64,000 nt of DNA from assembly GCF_014284365.1 (NCBI RefSeq), contig NZ_JACOGG010000003.1, positions 124,001-188,000 of the forward strand, given 5' to 3'. A program made the translations under genes and the position numbers. The notes beneath the pieces were generated by a model that saw only the letters and a list, made by a program, of their open reading frames with translations, made no database searches and was not told the DNA's origin. Below, piece after piece: positions 57,243-64,000 of this stretch (position 1 is the first letter of the stretch; every line of letters begins with the position of its first letter). Source of the DNA: Cognatundibacterium rugosum. GTDB lineage: Bacteria; Pseudomonadota; Gammaproteobacteria; Burkholderiales; Burkholderiaceae_D.

Positions 57243-59045
57243 ATGAATCAGGAATTATCTTCTGTCAGCCGTTCGGTTGGTCTGATCAGGGTAGTGGTGG
57301 CGGCTGGGCAGGCGCTGTTACTGTTTTTGCTGTATCGCGCGGCAATGGATAAAGTGTGGCCGGCGTTAGTACCGCAATGGTTTTTTCCTTTGCTCTTATG
57401 CGGACTCAGTTTGCCGGTGATGGCAATTTCTTCGCTGGGACAAATGCGTAGCGCTGCCTTGCTACGCTGGCTGGCGGTCCTGTTACTGGTCTTGGTTTTA
57501 TTGACGCAGCATGACTGGTTGCGCCGCAATGGCTGGAATAATGGCTGGGGCTTGCCGCCGGATGAAGTGCAGATTGTGTTTCCTTCACCCTTGCTATTTT
57601 TCTTCAGTGCTGTGAGTTTGTATGTGGCGCAAGCCCTCAAACTCGCTTATGAGCAAAACCAGCAATGCTTGGGTAGCTATCCCGTGTATTTTGATTTGTC
57701 GTGGAAATTGCTGGTGCAATTGGTGTTTTCCCTGATTTTTGTTGGTGCTTTGTTTGCCTTGCTGTATCTGGGTTCGGCTTTGTTCATGTTGCTGAAGCTG
57801 GATTTCTTAAAACACTTGCTGGAAAAAGACTGGTTCAGCATTCCGGTGGCAGTGTTGTCATTTGCCTGTGCCTTGCATTTGACCGATATGCGTCCGTCCA
57901 TCGTGCGCGGCATCCGCAATCTGTTGCTGGTGTTGTTGTCCTGGCTGCTGCCGGTGGCGACTCTGGTACTAAGCGGCTTTCTGGCGGCTTTGCTGTTCAG
58001 CGGCACAGAATTGCTATGGCAAACCAAACACGCAACGAATTTACTCTTAAGCTCCTGTGTCGTGCTGGTGGTGCTGATCAATACTGTATTTCAGGATGGC
58101 ACCGCCTTGCAGTCAGCCGCGCGGATATTGCGCTGGAGCGCGCGTGTCGCTTGCTTGTTGTTGCCAATACTGGCGGCGCTTGCTCTGCGTGCGCTGCAAT
58201 TACGCATAGGGCAGTATGGCTGGAGCAGCGATCGTGTGATTGCAGTGATGTGTGCGCTCATCGCATTGAGCTACGGTTTGGCCTATCTGCGTGCTGCGCT
58301 CAAGGTGGATGGTCTATTGAGTAGCATCGCTGGCGTGAATATCGTCATGGCCTATGTGCAGTTAGCGGTGGTGCTCGCCATGTTTTCGCCTTTGCTGGAT
58401 CCGGCCCGCATCGCAGTTGCCGATCAGTTGGCGCGTTTGCAGCAGGGGAAAGTCAGTGCTGAACAATTTGATTATGTCTATTTGCGTTTTGAAGGTGGTC
58501 GCTACGGGCGCGCTGCACTGGAGCAATTGCAGCAGTTGCAGCCGGAAAAGGCCTTGTCCCAAGCCGCCACCATCCGTACGCGTGCAGCGCAAGCCTTGGC
58601 GCTGACCCATCGTGGCCGTGAGAGAGTGGATGTCATTACGCCCTATGAAGTCTGGCCTCAGGGCGCTGTTTTGCCTCAGGGGTTTTTGACGCAGGCAGAC
58701 GGAACAGCAGCGCCATGGCTGAGTGAGTATCATCGTGCATGCCTGATCGCCAAAACGCGTGGCTGTGATGTGCTGATGCAGGATATGAATCACGATGGTA
58801 AGCCAGAGGTCTTGGTGCTCGAGCGTGGTAGTTATTATGGCGGCAGCCTGTATGCCGAACTGAGTCCCGGAGTTTGGGCGCATCAGGGGCAAGTCGACTT
58901 GCAAACACAAGAATGTGCCGGTGTCAAAGAAGCATTGCGGGCCGGCCAGATCAAGGCTGTGGCGGGCTGGGATGTGCTCGAAGCGGCAGGCGCACGCCTG
59001 GTCGTGACGCCGGAATTTGCCAAGCGGAGCCATTGCCCGCAGTAA
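57243..59045 (+). CDS. DUF4153-like multi-spanning membrane protein
   Basis: A 600-residue protein with about 11 predicted transmembrane helices in residues 15-390, resembling DUF4153 proteins, and a soluble C-terminal part of about 200 residues. That part contains a D-M-N-H-D-G-K-P-E segment near residue 517, typical of FG-GAP or calcium-loop repeats. The function is unknown. Translation starts at ATG 57243 with only a weak GGGA upstream. It has no obvious operon partner. Confidence 0.75.
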   Translation: MNQELSSVSRSVGLIRVVVAAGQALLLFLLYRAAMDKVWPALVPQWFFPLLLCGLSLPVMAISSLGQMRSAALLRWLAVLLLVLVLLTQHDWLRRNGWNNGWGLPPDEVQIVFPSPLLFFFSAVSLYVAQALKLAYEQNQQCLGSYPVYFDLSWKLLVQLVFSLIFVGALFALLYLGSALFMLLKLDFLKHLLEKDWFSIPVAVLSFACALHLTDMRPSIVRGIRNLLLVLLSWLLPVATLVLSGFLAALLFSGTELLWQTKHATNLLLSSCVVLVVLINTVFQDGTALQSAARILRWSARVACLLLPILAALALRALQLRIGQYGWSSDRVIAVMCALIALSYGLAYLRAALKVDGLLSSIAGVNIVMAYVQLAVVLAMFSPLLDPARIAVADQLARLQQGKVSAEQFDYVYLRFEGGRYGRAALEQLQQLQPEKALSQAATIRTRAAQALALTHRGRERVDVITPYEVWPQGAVLPQGFLTQADGTAAPWLSEYHRACLIAKTRGCDVLMQDMNHDGKPEVLVLERGSYYGGSLYAELSPGVWAHQGQVDLQTQECAGVKEALRAGQIKAVAGWDVLEAAGARLVVTPEFAKRSHCPQ

Positions 59046-59379
59046 TCACGGGTTATCCTCGGGTTTGGATCAGAAAACGCGGTGTGCCAGTTGGTATGGT
59101 TGCGTTTTATTGCTTCCTTATTAAGCTGAATGCACTGTATTTCTGTATGAGCATTTCTGTGCAGTAAGCCGGATTCAAAAAATTTCAAGTCTCTCGTCCA
59201 CTGTTTTTGCGGACATCCACGATATCGGGCGGATAAGCTGGCTGTTATATTCAGTTTTTATGAATTTCCAGCCTGACATCACCATTTGGGTCGTGTCGCT
59301 GCAGATGCCTGACTTTAGCGGTCTAACGGTCAATCCCGTGTGCGGCATCTGAAATCGTACTGCCAATCGAGGAACCCCC
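59046..59379. other. Intergenic region before the EamA transporter
   Basis: About 335 bases. I see no gene, strong terminator or structured RNA. GAGGA lies just before the next start codon. Confidence 0.4.
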
Positions 59380-60273
59380 ATGCCTGCCAGCCAGCACGCC
59401 CGCCGTCACGCCATTTTGCTGATGATCATTGCCGCTACTTTGTGGAGTAGCGCCGGTGTCGCCAGTCGTCATTTGCAAAGTGCAGCCGGTTTCGAGATCG
59501 TATTCTGGCGCAGCCTGTTTACCGCCATCTTTGTCGCCGGGCTGATGCTGCATCAGTACCGGCGTGCTTTTTTCAGTCGTTTAAAGCTGATGGGCAGCAC
59601 CGGTATGCTGTCTGGCCTGATGTGGGCTACCATGTATAGCTGCTTCATGATAGCGCTCACCCTGACCACGGTGGCGAATACCTCGGTGATGGAGAGTCTG
59701 GCCCCCTTATTCACCGCCTTGCTGTCCTGGCTGGTGCTGAAGGAGCGTATCCCGGCGGCCACCTGGATTGCGATTGCGATGGCGGGTTGCGGCATGGCCT
59801 GGATGTTTGCCGGTAATCTGACGCTGACCGACAGTCGCGGCGTACTCGGCATGTTAGTCGCGCTCGGCATACCGCTGGCCTCGTCGGTGAATATGATTTT
59901 GCTCAAACGGCGCGCACATACGGTAGACCTGATACCGGCGGTGTTTTTAGGTGGCAGCTTTTCTGCGCTCGCCATGTTGCCCTTGTCGCTGCCGTTTCAG
60001 GCTAGTCTGCAGGATGTGTTGATACTGGGCGCGCTGGGATTTTTTCAGCTGGGTTTGCCTTGCAGCCTGATGGTCAAGGCTTCGGCCAGCCTGAAGGCCC
60101 ATGAGGTGGCCTTACTGGCTTTGCTGGAAGTCTTGCTGGCACCTTTGTGGGCCTGGCTATGGGCAGGCGAAACCCCAAATTCGGCCACGCTGGCGGGCGG
60201 TGCTATCGTTTTAGCGGCCTTGATCATCAATGAAATCTGGAATTGGCACCAGAAGCCGGGTGAATCGCAGTAA
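59380..60273 (+). CDS. DMT superfamily (EamA) transporter
   Basis: A 297-residue inner-membrane protein with ten hydrophobic helices arranged as two EamA repeats. Family features include L-W-S-S-A-G-V near residue 21, F-W-R-S-L near 44 and the A-x-x-L-x-P-L-x-x-x-L-L motif (S-L-A-P-L-F-T-A-L-L) near 107. Such proteins export metabolites and amino acids; the substrate is not predictable. GAGGA lies 6 bases before the ATG. Confidence 0.9.
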   Translation: MPASQHARRHAILLMIIAATLWSSAGVASRHLQSAAGFEIVFWRSLFTAIFVAGLMLHQYRRAFFSRLKLMGSTGMLSGLMWATMYSCFMIALTLTTVANTSVMESLAPLFTALLSWLVLKERIPAATWIAIAMAGCGMAWMFAGNLTLTDSRGVLGMLVALGIPLASSVNMILLKRRAHTVDLIPAVFLGGSFSALAMLPLSLPFQASLQDVLILGALGFFQLGLPCSLMVKASASLKAHEVALLALLEVLLAPLWAWLWAGETPNSATLAGGAIVLAALIINEIWNWHQKPGESQ

Positions 60274-60339
60274 AATAGCGGGTTAATTTATTGTTTTCTG
60301 CTAGCTGGAATTGCTGGCAGTTTTACCCGGAATTTTGCT

Positions 60340-61704
60340 ATGTTGAAAGCGCCTGAACTCTTGTTGCCAGCCGGTTCGCTGGAAAAAATGCACGCTGCAT
60401 TTGATTTTGGTGCAGATGCTGTTTATGCGGGCCAGCCCCGTTACAGCCTGCGTGCCCGTAATAATGAATTTTCCACGCTGGATGTTTTGCGTGAAGGCAT
60501 CCATGGTGCGCATGCGCGTGGCAAGCTGTTTTTTGTTGCCAGTAATATTTTCCCGCATAACTCCAAACTGAAAACCTATCTGCGCGATATGGAGCCGGTG
60601 ATAGAAATGAAACCGGATGCGCTGATCATGGCTGACCCTGGCCTGATCATGATGGTGCGTGAAAAATGGCCGGAAGTGCCAGTGCATTTATCTGTGCAGG
60701 CGAATGCGGTGAACTGGGCCGACGTCAAATTCTGGAAAAAAATGGGCCTGACCCGCGTGATTTTGTCGCGTGAATTGTCGCTCGATGAAATCGAGGAAAT
60801 CCGTCAGGAATGCCCGGACATGGAGCTGGAAGTCTTTGTACACGGCGCGCTGTGTATCGCGTATTCCGGCCGCTGCCTGTTATCCGGTTACTTCAATCAC
60901 CGTGATCCAAATCAGGGTACCTGCACCAATTCCTGCCGCTGGGATTACAAGGTCGAAAACGCGACTGAAAATGAAACTGGCGATTTGCAGCGTATTCCGG
61001 TCGAAACCATCAAGTTCGATTTCAATAAAGCGCTGGAAGAAGCGAATCAATCCTTCTCTGCCATGGGCGACATGCCGCGTCATCCGCTGGCAGACCGTCC
61101 TTATCTGATCGAGGAAGGTGGTAAGCCAGGTCAGTTCATGCCTATCCTCGAAGATGAGCATGGCACTTACATCATGAACTCCAAGGATTTGCGTGCCGTT
61201 GAGCACGTAGAGCGACTCGCTAAAATCGGTGTCGATTCCTTAAAAGTAGAAGGTCGTACCAAGTCCCTGTATTACGTCGCCCGTACCGCACAAGTCTATC
61301 GCCGCGCGATTGACGATGCGGTTGCCGGACGTCCGTTCAACCCGCAATTGCTGGGTGAATTAAATGGTCTGGCGAACCGTGGTTATACCGATGGTTTCTA
61401 CCAGCGTCATCATACCCAGGACCACCAGAATTACATGGAAGGCGTATCCCAGGCACATCGCAGCCAGTACGTTGGTCAGGTCTTGCAGATCAATGATGGC
61501 TGGGCTGAAATCGAAGTCAAAAACCGTTTCGCAGTTGGCGACCAGATCGAAATCATCTCGCCGCAAGGTAATGAAATCGTGACCCTGACTGAAATGCGTA
61601 ATACTGAAAACCAATCCTTGAACATCATCCCAGGTGCGGGTCATAAAGTGCGTATTCCGTTGGATGGAAAACACGAAAAGGCCTTGATTGCAAAAATGTT
61701 ATAA
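60340..61704 (+). CDS. trhP: Peptidase U32 family tRNA hydroxylation protein TrhP (YegQ)
   Basis: A 454-residue U32 family protein of the YegQ/TrhP type, which in E. coli is needed for prephenate-dependent formation of 5-hydroxyuridine at tRNA position 34. It starts A-P-E-L-L-L-P-A-G-S-L-E-K and contains the signature E-V-F-V-H-G-A-L-C-I-A-Y-S-G-R-C near residue 165, with further Cys in C-T-N-S-C-R-W near 195 that could bind an iron-sulfur cluster. The protease name is historical. Confidence 0.92.
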   Translation: MLKAPELLLPAGSLEKMHAAFDFGADAVYAGQPRYSLRARNNEFSTLDVLREGIHGAHARGKLFFVASNIFPHNSKLKTYLRDMEPVIEMKPDALIMADPGLIMMVREKWPEVPVHLSVQANAVNWADVKFWKKMGLTRVILSRELSLDEIEEIRQECPDMELEVFVHGALCIAYSGRCLLSGYFNHRDPNQGTCTNSCRWDYKVENATENETGDLQRIPVETIKFDFNKALEEANQSFSAMGDMPRHPLADRPYLIEEGGKPGQFMPILEDEHGTYIMNSKDLRAVEHVERLAKIGVDSLKVEGRTKSLYYVARTAQVYRRAIDDAVAGRPFNPQLLGELNGLANRGYTDGFYQRHHTQDHQNYMEGVSQAHRSQYVGQVLQINDGWAEIEVKNRFAVGDQIEIISPQGNEIVTLTEMRNTENQSLNIIPGAGHKVRIPLDGKHEKALIAKML

Positions 61705-61720
61705 AAGTATCATATGAGAA

Positions 61721-61732
61721 ACAAGCGCTTGT
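61721..61732. promoter_or_regulatory. Palindrome upstream of the PKD lipoprotein gene
   Basis: ACAAGCGCTTGT is a perfect 12-base palindrome lying 17 bases after the trhP stop and 40 bases before the next ATG, where a promoter is expected. It could be an operator; the binding protein is unknown. Confidence 0.3.
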
Positions 61733-61772
61733 GCTAGGATAACCGCGCTCAAACTTTTATTCTGGAGTGAAA

Positions 61773-64000
61773 ATGACAAAAATAGCACAAGCACTGTTGG
61801 TCTCTGCCATGTCGGTGGCGGTATTGACAGCATGTGGCGGTGGAGGTGGCGGCAATACGACCGCGCCTGCGCCAGCTCCGCTGCCTACACTCTCAGTCGC
61901 AATTACATCTCCTGCATCGGGTGTGTCATACGCTGGTCGCAGTGTTAGCCTCTCCGCGAACGCAACATCGTCAGCGAATCTTACTGCAAACTATAGCTGG
62001 GATTTTGGTGACGGCACTACAGGATCCGGTTCTGCAGCAACGCATGCCTTTTCCAAAGCAGGTACTTATGCAGTGACAGTAACCGCTAGTGACACGAATG
62101 GCACGAAAGCACAATCTACAGTGAATTTAGTGATTGTTGATGTGGTTTTGGATGCTCCGACAATCACATCTACTGGTCAAAATCAGGTGGCCGGTACTGA
62201 AGTGAGCTTTACCGGAGCGTCTAAAGACCCAAGTGCACCGAGTGCAGTACTGACTTACACTTGGGATTTTGGTGATGCATCCAGCACCACAGGCGCAAGT
62301 GTAAAACATAGCTTTCAATCAGGCGGTGAGCATTTCGTAACGCTCACCGTTAAAAATGATTTAGGTAATACAGCTAAATCGACGTTGAGTTTTCAGGTTA
62401 CACCGTTGCCTGGTTCGCCAAGTTACCCTTCCGTTACGCCTTCATTAGCAAATACTTTCGCAAACAATTCGGTCGGTTTTACGGCGGCTGCCAGCGATCC
62501 GGCACAGCTGGCGCTCACTTATGCATGGAATTTTGGTGATGGTGCTACCGCAACCGGCGCATCTGTATCGCATACCTATGCATCTGCTGGGATGTATAAC
62601 GTGAGGGTTGTTGCAACGAATTCCAAAGGGCTTAGTTCGTCTACGACGAAACAGTACCCGGTCATGCAACAGGTCAGTAATCCCTTGGTTGTGGGATGTT
62701 CAGGCACTGGTTGTGCGTCAACTGGGGCGACTAGTTATGCAGGTTCGGGGGTTGGTATCTGGCAGTATAAGAATGCAGGGGCGACCGATGCTGTCGCAGA
62801 CTTTTCCATCGCAGGCGTCAAATCTGGCCAGGTGGCTACCTTGGTCTTTACCAATCCAGATGATAAATTGAGTTTGGCGAAAGCATCAGCCGGGGCTATC
62901 CCAGTGGCACCGTTGCTGGCTCAATTGGCGCCGACCTCGTCAACGGTTGCTGCGCGCGATGAGCATGCAGATCACGATAGCACACACTCGCTGATGCGTT
63001 TTAAAAATCAGGAATTACTGAAATTGCAGCGCGCTAATCCGCTTGCTCTCAATCCAGTTGTTCGTGCAGAAAACGTACCGTCTGTGAAGCCCGTCGCCAT
63101 TGGAGATACAAAGGTATGGATAGATACCTTTAACTCATCATCACCAGTCAGCTACAACTTGAAAGTCAGTCAGATTTGCAAACTGAAAACGGGGCGCAAT
63201 GCCGTGTTCTGGGCAGATCCGAACGGGGGTGCAACTGCCTCTGACATTCAGGCGCTGGCAAATACCTTCTGCCTGAACGGCGGTGCGGGTACCGGTGGTT
63301 TCGATGTGTTGACAGATACGATGGGTGATGCCTATGGTACTAAGAGCTATACAAACACCATTACCGATGCCAATGGGCTGCTGGATATAAATGTGGTTCT
63401 TCCTAACGTACCTGCATCTACAGGTTGGGGCGGCTATTTTTGGGGGGGGAATAATTACCTGAAAACGGCATATTCATCCACTAAAAACAGTAATGAAGCG
63501 CTGGTGTTCTTTGTGAACGGCCCAGGAGTGACCCGAGACCTCAATTACTATAAATCGACACTGATGCATGAGGCTGTGCATATGATCAACTTCTATCAGC
63601 GCGGATTAGTACGCAATACCGATCATGACACCTGGCTGGAAGAAACGACGGCGATGATGGGTGAGGATATTCTGGCTAAGACTATCTTTACGGACGGTTT
63701 CAACAAAATGACCAGTGTGCGTATTCCAGATTACTTAAAAACAGGTGGCGGTGTCAGCTATGTCAACTGGCCAGATTTGTCGAGTGATAATTATGCATTT
63801 GGCGGTGCTTTCGGCGCTTTCCTGAACCGTAAGTATGGTGCCAGCTTGTTTAAAAACCTGGTCACTTCTTGCAATGATGGTTCAGCTACGGGGCAAGTAT
63901 CGAGCTATTCTTGCTTGAATACCTTGATACTGAATGCAGGTGGATTGGGTATCGCTGATGAGTTGACTAAGTTTGGTGCGTCTATCTGGAGTAATTTACC
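61773..64000 (+). CDS. Lipoprotein with three PKD domains and an M30-like metalloprotease domain (3' end outside the window)
   Basis: The frame stays open from ATG 61773 (GGAG upstream) to the window end, giving at least 742 residues. A type II signal peptide with lipobox L-T-A-C puts Cys at residue 21, followed by a Gly linker. Three PKD repeats follow, each marked by W-D/N-F-G-D (near residues 77, 165 and 252). After a linker, the catalytic region has H-E-A-V-H at residues 599-603 and W-L-E-E about 20 residues later, which resembles the M30 (hyicolysin) zinc peptidase site. It is predicted to be a surface-anchored protease. A run of eight G lies in the coding sequence at 63442-63449. Confidence 0.85.
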   Translation, partial: MTKIAQALLVSAMSVAVLTACGGGGGGNTTAPAPAPLPTLSVAITSPASGVSYAGRSVSLSANATSSANLTANYSWDFGDGTTGSGSAATHAFSKAGTYAVTVTASDTNGTKAQSTVNLVIVDVVLDAPTITSTGQNQVAGTEVSFTGASKDPSAPSAVLTYTWDFGDASSTTGASVKHSFQSGGEHFVTLTVKNDLGNTAKSTLSFQVTPLPGSPSYPSVTPSLANTFANNSVGFTAAASDPAQLALTYAWNFGDGATATGASVSHTYASAGMYNVRVVATNSKGLSSSTTKQYPVMQQVSNPLVVGCSGTGCASTGATSYAGSGVGIWQYKNAGATDAVADFSIAGVKSGQVATLVFTNPDDKLSLAKASAGAIPVAPLLAQLAPTSSTVAARDEHADHDSTHSLMRFKNQELLKLQRANPLALNPVVRAENVPSVKPVAIGDTKVWIDTFNSSSPVSYNLKVSQICKLKTGRNAVFWADPNGGATASDIQALANTFCLNGGAGTGGFDVLTDTMGDAYGTKSYTNTITDANGLLDINVVLPNVPASTGWGGYFWGGNNYLKTAYSSTKNSNEALVFFVNGPGVTRDLNYYKSTLMHEAVHMINFYQRGLVRNTDHDTWLEETTAMMGEDILAKTIFTDGFNKMTSVRIPDYLKTGGGVSYVNWPDLSSDNYAFGGAFGAFLNRKYGASLFKNLVTSCNDGSATGQVSSYSCLNTLILNAGGLGIADELTKFGASIWSNL

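Overview
The window is a contiguous stretch of a betaproteobacterial chromosome, most likely Burkholderiales and probably Oxalobacteraceae-like (for example an Undibacterium relative). This is inferred from gene content: an Arg32-type EF-P paired with EarP, an APS-type CysH with a DUF934 protein and CysI, two cyanophycin synthetases with an ABC transporter and a DUF1854 protein, and a NUDIX-aat-bpt-pyrD run. Moderate GC, dense coding and conserved housekeeping genes argue against a plasmid or prophage. I see no IS element, integrase, CRISPR array or rRNA.

Region by region. 1-4.8 kb: start of a divergent secreted protein, a thioredoxin-fold periplasmic protein and the metNIQ methionine importer. 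4.8-9.5 kb: earP-efp, gloB, a YafS-like methyltransferase, rnhA and a small lipoprotein. 9.5-17.6 kb: the cyanophycin locus (cphA1, a shorter cphA' with a degenerate Mur-type P-loop, an ABC exporter-type protein with extra N-terminal domains, and DUF1854). 17.5-25.3 kb: acetyltransferase, chemoreceptor, xthA, pepA, lptFG and a CbiX-like chelatase. 25.3-32.2 kb: a seven-gene minus-strand assimilatory sulfate reduction cluster. 32.4-33.5 kb: FMN riboswitch and ribB. 33.5-38.8 kb: small accessory genes, including a PRMT-like methyltransferase. 38.8-42.1 kb: Fur-type iron uptake pair (TonB receptor and PKHD hydroxylase). 42.2-45.4 kb: NUDIX-aat-bpt-pyrD. 45.5-56.9 kb: initiator tRNA, scpB, rluB, then the translation operon rimP-nusA-infB-rbfA-truB, and typA. 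56.9-64 kb: two membrane proteins, trhP (yegQ) and the start of a lipoprotein with three PKD repeats and an M30-like HExxH protease domain that runs off the window.

How the genes fit together. The cys cluster supplies sulfate activation, APS reduction, sulfite reduction and siroheme precursor synthesis, and the CbiX-like protein may supply the chelation step. EarP would rhamnosylate EF-P on Arg32. Aat and Bpt together feed the leucine N-degron pathway. The most unusual locus is the cyanophycin cluster: its ABC transporter and DUF1854 partner have no established role that I know of, and both cyanophycin synthetase genes are preceded by related ATCCGG inverted repeats.
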